A stretch of 33,625 bases of DNA from Lingula anatina (Eukaryota; Brachiopoda; Lingulata; Lingulida; Lingulidae). The notes under the pieces were generated by a model, which did no database searches, was not told where the DNA came from, and worked only from the letters and a program-made list of their open reading frames with translations. Made by a program: the position numbers and the translations under genes. The stretch spans positions 1-33,625 of the forward strand of contig NW_019773683.1 of NCBI RefSeq assembly GCF_001039355.2, given 5' to 3'. Of the stretch, positions 11,095-18,965 are shown piece by piece (the stretch's first letter is position 1; every line of letters starts with the position of its first letter).

Positions 11095-11541
11095 TATTCT
11101 AAATCAGTATGGCTCATTTTTAAGTGCGGGTTCACAATGCTGAGTGTTGATAAATTATAAATAACTATAGTAGGGGCGGATAGAGGCCGTCGACTGGCTT
11201 TTCCGGACGACAGTCAGTATTTTTCCAGGTTTACATGGAAATGCATCAAATTTGTTCTGTCGGAAGATAAATATGGAGGATGTATCAACAAACATATGCA
11301 TATTTGGAAAACTGTCATAAAATATCTCTGGATCCGCCCCTGTAAATTAAGACTTATTATAATATTGGGATAGAATAAAATGTTATATCCGGGGATTTGA
11401 TAAAGGAAATTTTAACCTCTGACGTCATCAAACCACAGTATCTACTTTTGACATATTCATGTCAATTCACCGTATAGATCTTAAGGAAAAAATAATGAAA
11501 ACGCATCATTAGGTTTCCGAGTTGATTCTATTGTATCTTAA

Positions 11542-11878
11542 AGTGATAATAACTCTTCGTTTCGGCCAAAAAATGAATTTTCCTGGAGTAAACAACAATT
11601 TTCCCATACTTACCAATGGTAAATGAATCCATTTTTACATTCAAAGTTAGTCCCTGGTTTTTTTCTAAAAAGTTTGGTTTTTTGTTAAAATCTCTTAAGA
11701 GATTTTAACAGAGTATAGCCATCAGTGGAGGTCACGTGGTCTAAAGACAAGCTCAGATATCAGAATAATAGCTATAACTGCCGTTTTTGTGGGAAAACAG
11801 AATATGTTATATTTTTATGAGTCACTCACAATGTTTTTATTGTGAAATACAGATTTCATACGAAGAGTTATTATCCCT
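11542..11878. repeat. Short inverted-repeat element (MITE) flanked by TTAA
   Basis: TTAA (11538-11541) is followed by AGTGATAATAACTCTTCGT, and the right end is ACGAAGAGTTATTATCCCT followed by TTAA (11879-11882). The 19-bp termini differ at one base. TTAA duplication is typical of piggyBac-type insertion, but TTAA could belong to the terminus instead. No coding frame inside. Confidence 0.65.
11683..11710. repeat. Perfect 28-bp palindrome at the centre of the MITE
   Basis: TGTTAAAATCTCTT is followed immediately by its reverse complement. The dyad axis (11696/11697) lies close to the midpoint of 11542-11878. Confidence 0.9.
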
Positions 11879-11977
11879 TTAAGGTCTGGCAAAATACAAT
11901 GGATTTTTTATGTGTGAAGGTTGAAAGCTGCTGTGATGTAAGTAGGCCGAGCGATCCGTTGGTTTCCGATATATATA

Positions 11978-12236
11978 CTGACAGTCAATGAAAACGCATC
12001 ATTTATTTATCAAATGATATTTTAAGTTCATTTGGCACATTAAGAAAATAACAGTTTTCGTGTGAAGTGTGTGAAATATGAAATAGTGGTCATCCCACTC
12101 TCTTATGACCAAACAATTGCATTTGTACTCGTTTATATGGTTGGAATCGATTCTCGGTAAAAGCAAGGAGCTATAACAGATAACTCCTTGGTAAAAGTAC
12201 AAGAAAGTTTTCTGATGCGTTTTCATTGACTGTCAG
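11978..12236. repeat. 259-bp MITE with perfect ~25-bp TIRs and TA target sites
   Basis: The left end CTGACAGTCAATGAAAACGC, continuing ATCA, is matched exactly by the reverse complement of the right end. TA lies immediately outside both ends (11976-11977 and 12237-12238). The TA duplication and short TIRs indicate a Tc1/mariner-type non-autonomous element. The open frame between the ends shows no domain. Confidence 0.85.
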
Positions 12237-12285
12237 TATAGGGCCTACATGAAACCAGACTATTGTTTTTTTTTATAGAGACGGT

Positions 12286-12676
12286 GGTATTTTTGAAAGA
12301 CGGAAGTATGACACGCAAATGATCAAAGAAACCATGGAAAAAGCTAATAGAATCTCAAGAAAATATCTTCTCCAATACCAAAGAAAGGATACACACGAAA
12401 GGTTCAACTCAGAACCCGAAAATAAGAATGAACAACTTAGAGATCTGCAAAAGATTTTTGAAAGACGGAAGTATGACACGCAAATGATCCCTTTAGTAGT
12501 CACTTTTAATCCCGCCCTTTACCACCTTAAAAAGATAGCGCGGGATTTGCAGCATAGCTTTGACTCCGACACTATCGACTCTTTCAGACTCCACCTATCG
12601 TCTCTTTCAGATAGCCTCCTAATCTGAAAAAGCACCCGGTAAACAATAACAGCCTTGGCGTCACGGGCACATTTAT
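12286..12676 (+). pseudogene. Penelope-like retroelement, RT C-terminal fragment
   Basis: The frame reads IFERRKYDTQMIKETMEKA, NRISRKYLLQYQ, then IPLVVTFNPALYHLKKIARD, and after a frame change SFR-stop-PPNLKKHPVNNNSLGVTGT. The order of a charged helix, a (V)TF/YNP segment and a SFRxPPNLKxHLV segment is typical of the region after the RT thumb in Penelope-like and related GIY-YIG retroelements. About 36 bp coding IFERRKYDTQM is present twice (12289 and 12454), so an internal duplication disrupts the domain. There is a TAG in place of a sense codon before PPNL. It ends at the ambiguous base 12677; the nuclease half lies at 18596. Confidence 0.7.
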
Positions 12677-12679
12677 NTA

Positions 12680-12705
12680 GGGGAGAGCGGGGTTGGTTGG
12701 AACAC
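12680..12705 (+). repeat. Left terminal inverted repeat of the pogo-like transposon
   Basis: Begins GGGGAGAGCGGGG and runs into the first GTTGGAAC motif; pairs with 16125-16150. Confidence 0.9.
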
Positions 12706-12940
12706 TTTTCACCTTTTTTGCGATATCTCAGCAGTCAAAGCTCTGAGGATAAAAATAAAAAATCTGATAGGGGAAAAATATATTCCGCACTCATTTATAA
12801 AATAAAATATCAAATAGGCCTTTTCATTTTAGAGTAATACATGCTCAAAGTTGCCTCCAAAAATGTTCCATTTCACCCCACCCACGGGGTGAGTTGGAAC
12901 AGTCAGTGGGGTGAGTTGGAACAAGAGGGCTAGTTGGAAC
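12696..12940 (+). promoter_or_regulatory. Left subterminal array of four GTTGGAAC motifs
   Basis: GTTGGAAC occurs at 12696-12703, 12893-12900, 12915-12922 and 12933-12940, three of them preceded by GGGGT(G/T)-type or AG sequence. The same octamer recurs at the other end. Likely transposase-binding sites (inference). Confidence 0.6.
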
Positions 12941-13213
12941 GTTTGTACAATCCATTTTAAGAGTAGTTTTATCTATATTTATTTCCCAACAAGTAGGCCT
13001 ACGTATTACCTTGTTTTCGTATCTCCATATTTTTTAATCTTTTTTACGTTTACAATTTGCTTTCAAGTAGTCTTTTCGATGTGTAAACCATATCAAGTTA
13101 CACTTCATTTCATAATGATAACAAAAGTGGTTTAAGAGAAAATAAGTTTAATTCGCATTACTCAACCCAAAACAGTATGTTAGGCCTACAAATGAAAACT
13201 ATATCTCTTTCAA

Positions 13214-15658
13214 CTAGACCTCAGGATCAGAATCGCAGTTCTGACATATGTACACTTGGTCACCCTTAGTACAGTCTTCATGTGACCACTTAAGACAAAC
13301 AACGCATTGAACCCATTTCTCTTTTGGTCGGCTGTTACTGAACGGCTCCCCACAAACCAGACATGGCCACTCTTCTTCTGACTCAGAATCGCTAGTCATC
13401 TTTAATTTCCTTTTTCTTGATTTTTTCTGTCGACTAGAAAACTTTAACTTTTTTGGATTTTTGTTGCCTTTGTCCTTTTCATTTTTGTTGGGCTTGGACT
13501 TTTCTTTTTCAAGTAGCTCTTTTTCAGGTGTGTCAGTTAAAACTGCACTGTGTCGTTTCCTTCTTTTAATCTTTGGACTGCGACGTTTAGCCTTTGGAAG
13601 TGGTCTAATTTCTCGCAGTGGTATAGCTGGACTTGAGCTGTTTGGGGTTTTCTTAAGTGCGCTATAGTGTGCTGTAGCACCTCTTCCTGTGAGGGCAACT
13701 GAGATTTCAACTAAATCTTTGCCTAAGATATGAGGTGAATGTTTGTCTTTTCTGACTGATTTTGTACCCTCGTTCACTTGAATTCTGTAAACATTAACAG
13801 CAACCCCCAATCCATTACACAAAGCATTTAAAACCATATCGGCAGAATTGGTGTTGTATTGTTTATCCCTTACGTAGGCTCTCATGTCAGCTAGAATATC
13901 TTCATTTTCCCCGCAAAAAGCGGAGTAAAATTCGACATTTTCTACCACTTCTGCAAGTAGTTTATCGCAAAGAGCAACAGGGGACATGTAGACCCCCTTT
14001 TCGACCAAACAGCTAGCAACTGCATTTAACAAACAGTGGCCATCCCCCCTTGTATCTTCTACATGCATGTGCATCCCGGCATCTTGGAGGTGTTCTTCTA
14101 TCAGCTGGATTTCGTTTCCAGTTGGGGTAATACTGGGTGCGTCGCTACTCTCTTGGTGTTGCTGTGCAATAAGGTGGATTTCGTCTCCAGTTGAAGTAAT
14201 ACCGGGTTCGTCTCTACTCTCTTGGTGTTGCTGTTCAATAAGGTGGATTTCGTCTCCAGTTGAAGTAATACCGGGTTCGTCGCTACTCTCTTGGTGTTGC
14301 TGTTCAATAAGCTGGATTTCGTCTCCAGTTGAAGTAATACTGGGTGCGTCGCTACTCTCTTGGTGTTGCTGTTCTCTCAGCTGGACTTCGTCTCCAGTTG
14401 GAGTTATACTGTGTGCGTCGTTACTAGGTGGTGTTGGTCGATCTGTTACTATGGAGGGGGCAAAATCCTCCTCAGAGAAGATCTCGGGGTTAAAGGGAAA
14501 AATCCCACTGACACGGAATCCGTTCATGCAGTTCAGTGGCGTTACTGCTCTGGGCCAGGTGTCTTTCAGAATACTAGGGAGATCGTGAACACTCATGGTG
14601 TTTCCAGGGTGGTTCCACATCCAGGCATCCAGGGCATTCGGAAGAAGCCTCTTCAGTGAACCAAAGACAGTGCGGTCTAGAGGCTGAAGCTTGTGGCTGC
14701 AGTGTGGTGGAAAACTGAGCATATGCACCCAGTTTTCCCGTGCTAAATTAATAACATCTAGGCTCAGGTGTGATACATGATTATCTAAAAGCAGCAGTAT
14801 GGGGTATTCTTTGGAAGGACGGGTTTTTTCAATAAAGTGAACCATCATCTTGAAGAAGTGGACATCATCCATCCATCCTGATTTTGTGCCGCCTCCTACG
14901 CAACCTACTGGTCCGTCTCGAATGAAATGTGGTTGGAACCTCACTCTTGGAAATATCAGCATAGGTGGTATGCTCGATCCAGTGGCATTTATCCCAGCGC
15001 ATAATGTGACAAGTTGACCACGCTCACCAGAGGCTATTCCACCCATCTGCTTTGTTCCCGTTTTCCCAACCTTTTTCTGCGGCCGTTCAACTGTCTTTAC
15101 TCCTGTCTCATCGATGTTCCAGATTCTATCGGGAGTAAACTTGTACTTTTCTAATAACCCACCTAACTTCTCAAAATACTGACCCACGCAAACTGGGTTA
15201 AAACCAGTGGCCCGTGCAAAGCTGGTTGACTCTGGAGTCCTAAGTGATATCGGATGCCTCTGAAGGAATAGGGTGAACCAATCTTTTCCTGCTGACTTGC
15301 TCTCAGACCAAGCATGGGGCATTTCTATTCCGTTGGCTGCAGCATATTGGTATGCTAGAACCTTTATTTCCTTTGGAGTTAGGCCGAAATATATATTTGC
15401 TGCTGCTATAACGTATTCAACCATTTCTTTTTCTTGTTCGTCGTTAAACACTTTTCTTCCCCTGTAACTTGGTAGTGTGTATGACATGCCTTGGCTTCGA
15501 GCATTTCGGACATATCTGTCCAATGAAACGTGTGGAATGTTATATTTAGCAGCTACTGTTCTGTTCGGCGCACCCTCAAGCACCTCTTCTATTGCTTTTT
15601 TGATAACATCTCGAGGGGTATTCCCATGATCGGTTTTCCGAACATATGTCCTTGGCAT
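13214..15658 (-). CDS. Pogo-like transposase fused to an OTU protease domain and a PHD finger
   Basis: 814 aa, uninterrupted. Residues ~15-55 form a Psq-type helix-turn-helix (VAAKYNIPHVSLDRYVRNA) and ~65-150 a CENP-B/Tc5-like second DNA-binding region. The DDE_1 core spans ~175-390, with D183 in WNIDETG, D292 in LLLDNHVSH and D328 in LQPLDRTVFG, the DDD pattern of pogo/Tigger enzymes. Residues 414-528 are five 23-aa repeats. Residues ~530-668 are an OTU-type cysteine protease domain: D535, G538-D539-G540, catalytic C542 in RGDGHCLLNAV, and H664 in AHYSAL. Residues ~685-752 are Lys/Arg-rich (nuclear localisation). Residues 766-808 are C-x2-C...C-x2-C-x4-H-x2-C...C-x2-C, a PHD-type finger. It would act in the nucleus, cutting and pasting the element; the OTU part could remove ubiquitin-like modifiers (inference). 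Start is the only upstream Met, 3 bp after a stop-containing region outside the TIR side. Confidence 0.93.
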   Translation of the reverse strand: MPRTYVRKTDHGNTPRDVIKKAIEEVLEGAPNRTVAAKYNIPHVSLDRYVRNARSQGMSYTLPSYRGRKVFNDEQEKEMVEYVIAAANIYFGLTPKEIKVLAYQYAAANGIEMPHAWSESKSAGKDWFTLFLQRHPISLRTPESTSFARATGFNPVCVGQYFEKLGGLLEKYKFTPDRIWNIDETGVKTVERPQKKVGKTGTKQMGGIASGERGQLVTLCAGINATGSSIPPMLIFPRVRFQPHFIRDGPVGCVGGGTKSGWMDDVHFFKMMVHFIEKTRPSKEYPILLLLDNHVSHLSLDVINLARENWVHMLSFPPHCSHKLQPLDRTVFGSLKRLLPNALDAWMWNHPGNTMSVHDLPSILKDTWPRAVTPLNCMNGFRVSGIFPFNPEIFSEEDFAPSIVTDRPTPPSNDAHSITPTGDEVQLREQQHQESSDAPSITSTGDEIQLIEQQHQESSDEPGITSTGDEIHLIEQQHQESRDEPGITSTGDEIHLIAQQHQESSDAPSITPTGNEIQLIEEHLQDAGMHMHVEDTRGDGHCLLNAVASCLVEKGVYMSPVALCDKLLAEVVENVEFYSAFCGENEDILADMRAYVRDKQYNTNSADMVLNALCNGLGVAVNVYRIQVNEGTKSVRKDKHSPHILGKDLVEISVALTGRGATAHYSALKKTPNSSSPAIPLREIRPLPKAKRRSPKIKRRKRHSAVLTDTPEKELLEKEKSKPNKNEKDKGNKNPKKLKFSSRQKKSRKRKLKMTSDSESEEEWPCLVCGEPFSNSRPKEKWVQCVVCLKWSHEDCTKGDQVYICQNCDSDPEV
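14075..14419 (-). repeat. Five tandem 69-bp repeats inside the transposase ORF
   Basis: Each unit encodes 23 aa of the form DxPxITxTGDEIxLIEQQHQESS. The first four are close copies and the last (residues 506-528) is divergent. The period is a multiple of three, so copy-number change would keep the frame. It links the DDE core to the OTU domain. Confidence 0.92.
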
Positions 15659-15725
15659 GTTCCTTCAAAGTTAGAAAATAAAACATTTAGAGAGATAACA
15701 AATTGAAAAACACCGTGCGGGGTGG

Positions 15726-16134
15726 GTTGGAACACTCCTGACAGTGTTCCAACTGGCCCCACGTCAAATGTTTCAACCCACCCCCATGACGTCACGGACT
15801 ACTTATGATACTGTATTTCTTCAACACGTGGAAGTTGATTAAAAAAAACTACAGCTTTTTGAACATCAAGGTTGTCCTTAACGCTATGCACAATTTAAGT
15901 GATATAGTCCTTATACTTTAGTTTACAGCAAGGTGAATGTCAAAAATATGAAAACTTACTTTGAGTGGCGAAAATACGTTTTTTTCGCATAAAACTTTTA
16001 CCGCATTTCTGAAACTTCCAAAAGTTTCCCGGATGAATGACCTTGCCACGTGACATTTTTATGCTGAAGGAGCACATGATCGGTCTTGTGATTTAAGAAA
16101 TAAAGCCAATGTTCCAACTTACCCGCGTTCCAAC
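15726..16134 (-). promoter_or_regulatory. Right subterminal array of four GTTGGAAC/GTTCCAAC motifs
   Basis: GTTGGAAC at 15726-15733; its complement GTTCCAAC at 15746-15753, 16111-16118 and 16127-16134. The inner pair is an inverted couple about 70-90 bp upstream of the transposase start and could also mediate self-regulation (inference). Confidence 0.6.
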
Positions 16135-16150
16135 CCACCCCGCTCTCCCC
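16125..16150 (-). repeat. Right terminal inverted repeat of the pogo-like transposon
   Basis: Ends CCGCTCTCCCC directly before TA; reverse complement of the left terminus with two differences. Confidence 0.9.
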
Positions 16151-16742
16151 TATATCTATGGTAGAGCAGATGTGATAGCTGAGACTGATCACAAACCTTT
16201 GATATCACTTTCTAGTAAGATATTGAGTGACTTAACTCCACGATTACAACGTTTAATGTTAAGGCTTAGAAGGTATGACTTGAAATTTGAATATAAGCCT
16301 GGCAAGTATCTTGTAATTGCAGATACATTATCTCGTGCATATGAACCAAGTCAGAAAAGTGACACTGAAAAAGAAATTGAATTGCATTTGGACATGATTA
16401 GAGAATCCAAGTGTTTTAGTGATCCTATGTGGAAAAAATTGGCTATGGAAACCGAGTCAGATGAAACTCTGAATTTGGTAATGAAAGCAATTCACAATGG
16501 ATGGAACTCTTATAGGTTTTTGAAACCATATTTTCATTTTAGAGAGAATTTAGCAGTGATTGATGGTGTTATTGTACATGGTACAAAAGTTGTAATACCA
16601 AGTTCAATGAGAAAAGATATGTTACACAGAATACATGAAGGTCATTTGGGTATTGAGAAATGCCTTAGTAGGGCAAGAGTATTATATTGGCCCAACATAT
16701 CTCGTGATGTCACTGACACTGTTAGTAGATGTAGTATTTGTC
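16151..16742 (+). pseudogene. Gypsy pol fragment: RNase H end to integrase zinc finger
   Basis: Starts mid-domain at the pogo transposon edge (YIYGRADVIAETDHKPL, the last RNase H strand, with the DHK motif), continues with the linker RLQRLMLRLRRYDL and ADTLSRAY, and ends in the integrase HHCC module (HEGHLGIEKCLSRAR...SRCSIC). About 579 bp match 17690-18268 with one visible mismatch. It stops at the ambiguous base 16743, directly before an RT start, which is not a natural order. Either a second copy or an assembly overlap. Confidence 0.85.
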
Positions 16743-16743
16743 N

Positions 16744-18281
16744 TCCCTTAGTATTAGTTGAAAAAGCTAATGGTAACCTTAGAATATGCATGGATCCTCT
16801 AAGATTGAATGAATATGTCTGCCGAGAACATTATCATTTACCAGAGAAATCTGAAATAGAGAGTGACATGGCAGGTGCCAAGTGTTTTTCAAAACTGGAC
16901 CTTCGTCATGGTTTCTATAACCTTAAGTTAGATGAGCAAAGCTCCAGGTTGTGTACAGTGGCTACACCGTTTGGTAGATATTCATTTCTTAGGATGCCAT
17001 ATGGGGTGAAAAGTGCACCAGAGATTTTTCATGCTAAGATAGCTCAGTTATTTGAAAATGAGAAAAATGTGAAAGTTTTTATTGATGATATTGTGATTTA
17101 TGCTGAAACATGGTCAGAGCATAATAGAATTTTACAACGTGTGATGAATATTGTACAGAAAGCAGGCGTGAAGCTCAATGGAGACAAATGTGAAATAAGT
17201 TGTACTGCTTTAACATTTCTAGGTGATTGTCTTACAGAACATGGTATAAAGCCAGATCCATGTAAAGTCAGTGCTATAAACAATATGCCTGATCCAACAT
17301 GTAAGGAAGAATTACAAAGAGGGCTAGGTATGATTAATTACTTATCAAAATTCATGCCCAATTTGTCAGAGAAGACTACGAAACTGAGACATTTGTTATT
17401 GAATACTGTAGACTGGAATTGGTCTGATGAACATAAGAAAGAATGGGACTGTTTGAAAAATATGATCAGGAGTGACAAAATATTACAGTACTTCGATCAC
17501 AACAGGAAGACGAAAGTATCGTCAGATGCTTCCAAAAGTGGACTTGGAGCAGTTTTACTACAGTTACATGAACATGAGTGGAAACCTGTTGCATTTGCTT
17601 CTAGGGCAATGACAAAGACAGAGTGTAGATATGCACAGATAGAAAAAGAATTGCTAGGAATGGTATTTGCTGCAGAGAAATTTCATGAATATATCTATGG
17701 TAGAGCAGATGTGATAGCTGAGACTGATCACAAACCTTTGATATCACTTTCTAGTAAGATATTGAGTGACTTAACTCCACGATTACAACGTTTAATGTTA
17801 AGGCTTAGAAGGTATGACTTGAAATTTGAATATAAGCCTGGCAAGTATCTTGTAATTGCAGATACATTATCTCGTGCATATGAACCAAGTCAGAAAAGTG
17901 ACACTGAAAAAGAAATTGAATTGCATTTGGACATGATTAGAGAATCCAAGTGTTTTAGTGATCCTATGTGGAAAAAATTGGCTATGGAAACCGAGTCAGA
18001 TGAAACTCTGAATTTGGTAATGAAAGCAATTCACAATGGATGGAACTCTTATAGGTTTTTGAAACCATATTTTCATTTTAGAGAGAATTTAGCAGTGATT
18101 GATGGTGTTATTGTACATGGTACAAAAGTTGTAATACCAAGTTCAATGAGAAAAGATATGTTACACAGAATACATGAAGGTCATTTGGGTATTGAGAAAT
18201 GCCTTAGTAGGGCAAGAGTATTATATTGGCCCAACATATCTGGTGATGTCACTGACACTGTTAGTAGAAGTAGATATTGAT
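16744..18281 (+). pseudogene. Gypsy pol: reverse transcriptase, RNase H, partial integrase
   Basis: RT is recognisable from LVLVEKANGNLRICMDPLRLN through FSKLDLRHGFYNLKLDE (first catalytic Asp), FGRYSFLRMPYGVKSAPEIF and the FIDDIVIYA active site near 17080-17106. RNase H follows with VSSDASKSGLGAVL, EKELLGMVFA and TDHKPL. After the linker comes the zinc-binding HEGHLGIEKC, but its last cysteines are lost, and the frame ends SRSRY-stop at 18278-18280. Function of the family is reverse transcription of the element RNA and integration; this copy lacks the 5' half and the integrase core. An open frame spans it and the 16151 fragment only because the join at 16743 happens to stay in frame. Confidence 0.9.
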
Positions 18282-18402
18282 ATGGAACAGAGTCCTTCTC
18301 AGGCGCAAGTAATGTTATGCCACAAGTTGTAACTCTACCTGATGTCAAGACTCGTAGTGGTAGAAACATTGTTAAACCAAAGAGACTTATTGAAGAGTGT
18401 TA
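18282..18402 (+). pseudogene. Gypsy pol C-terminal tail
   Basis: After the stop, a frame continuing toward TLPDVKTRSGRNIVKPKRLI-EEC ends in TAA near 18402. TRSGR-x-VKPKRL tails close pol in several gypsy lineages. It lies directly upstream of the polypurine tract and LTR. Confidence 0.65.
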
Positions 18403-18503
18403 AAAGACACTGTTTAGTTATTGAGATGAGGAGAACAAACAATGTAGATTAAAGCATAAGATACTTTATTTAGAAACATTTTTATTGTAAAAAAAAAGGA
18501 AGA

Positions 18504-18595
18504 TGTATCATAATGTCGTTAATTGTATGACCTGTTTATGTTATGTAATAAAGACGCTTGACGACTCCACGCCATCTTGGAGTCACGTTGTTACA
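18504..18595 (+). repeat. Short 3' LTR with polyadenylation signal
   Basis: TGTATCATAATG...GTTGTTACA, about 92 bp, directly after a purine-rich tract and beginning TG, ending CA. AATAAA lies inside (around 18547). It is unusually short for a gypsy LTR and no second copy is present in the window, so the exact end is inferred from the restart of Penelope-like coding sequence at 18598. Confidence 0.6.
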
Positions 18596-18965
18596 CAGCC
18601 CCATCATCACTCCAGGAGACAAGACGCTCATCCCCAGGGGAAAATACACTTGCGACTCCCAGAACGTCATCTATTTGATAAGATGTAAACAATGCCATTA
18701 AATGTACGTCGGAGAAACGAGCCAGAAATTAAAAGACAGTATTAGACACCATCGCTGCACTATAAACAACAAACACCTCTTCGTGCCAGTGGAACAACAC
18801 TTCAACACGCCGAACCACTCAGCTAAAGACGTCACTGTAACCTTCTTAAAAGGAAACTTAAACGACACTTGGCAAAGACGGATCGCCGAACAGAAATTTA
18901 TAAGAACACTAGACACCTTGAAAAACGGACTTAATAGGGACAATAGTTTCCTAAATGATTATTAA
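18596..18965 (+). pseudogene. Penelope-like retroelement, GIY-YIG nuclease half
   Basis: The frame PIITPGDKTLIPRGKYTCDS, QNVIYLIRCKQCH is followed by a TAA, then MYVGETSQKLKDSIRHHRC, NHSAKDVTVTFL, RRIAEQKFIRTLDTLKNGLN and RDNSFLNDY-stop at 18965. VIYL...YVGE is the GIY-YIG signature with the Arg (SIRHHR) and Glu (AEQKFIRTL) catalytic neighbourhood. This domain sits C-terminal to RT in Penelope-like and related retroelements and nicks target DNA. The in-frame TAA between the two signature halves inactivates it. The RT-side fragment is at 12286-12676. Confidence 0.82.

Larger units (their letters stand above)
8622..11160. repeat. Segmental duplication unit A (carries GT32 gene 1)
   Basis: The downstream flank, exon 2, intron, exon 1 and 5' flank of the first glycosyltransferase gene align collinearly with 21342-23540. 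Shared non-coding landmarks include AACATTGACGTACATTGTGC, ACGATATTTCA.TTCAT.ATG, GATACCGTTATTG and the poly-G run near 9140/21690. The duplication therefore extends well beyond the exons. Confidence 0.8.
12680..16150 (-). mobile_element. Complete pogo-like (Tc1/mariner superfamily) DNA transposon
   Basis: 3471 bp bounded by inverted repeats: GGGGAGAGCGGGGTTGGTTG, continuing GAAC, at the left, and at the right the reverse complement of a terminus reading GGGGAGAGCGGGGTGGGTTG, continuing GAAC. About 26 bp match with two mismatches. TA flanks both ends (12678-12679, 16151-16152), the target duplication of this superfamily. It holds one uninterrupted 814-codon frame on the minus strand. The right flank is gypsy RNase H sequence, and the corresponding unoccupied site is visible at 17690 (GAATATATCTATGG). 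The left flank is masked by an N one base before the TA. Intact TIRs and frame suggest a young, possibly active copy. Confidence 0.93.
16744..18595 (+). mobile_element. Ty3/gypsy retrotransposon, RT to 3' LTR, internally deleted
   Basis: Contains RT, RNase H, the integrase zinc module, the pol C-terminal tail, a purine-rich tract AAAAAAAAAGGAAGA and a short 3' LTR. Gag, protease and the RT N-terminus are absent at the left (N at 16743). The integrase catalytic core is missing: sequence jumps from the zinc module (near 18268) to the tail. A different lineage from the element at 1687-5768, judged by unlike LTRs and integrase. Confidence 0.85.

Noticed and set aside
11999-12226. 75-codon minus-strand frame inside the 11978 MITE
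   Set aside because: It starts and ends in the inverted termini and has no domain; the element is non-autonomous.
14075-14419. CRISPR-like array
   Set aside because: The units are contiguous with no unique spacers, lie in frame inside a coding region, and the DNA is eukaryotic.
14067-14588. Plus-strand 173-codon frame with Cys/Ser-rich repeats
   Set aside because: It is the antisense of the 69-bp tandem repeats in the transposase; its repetitiveness comes from them.
16109-18280. Intact 723-aa gypsy polyprotein
   Set aside because: The frame starts inside the pogo-like transposon terminus and crosses an N that joins two gypsy pieces in an unnatural order.
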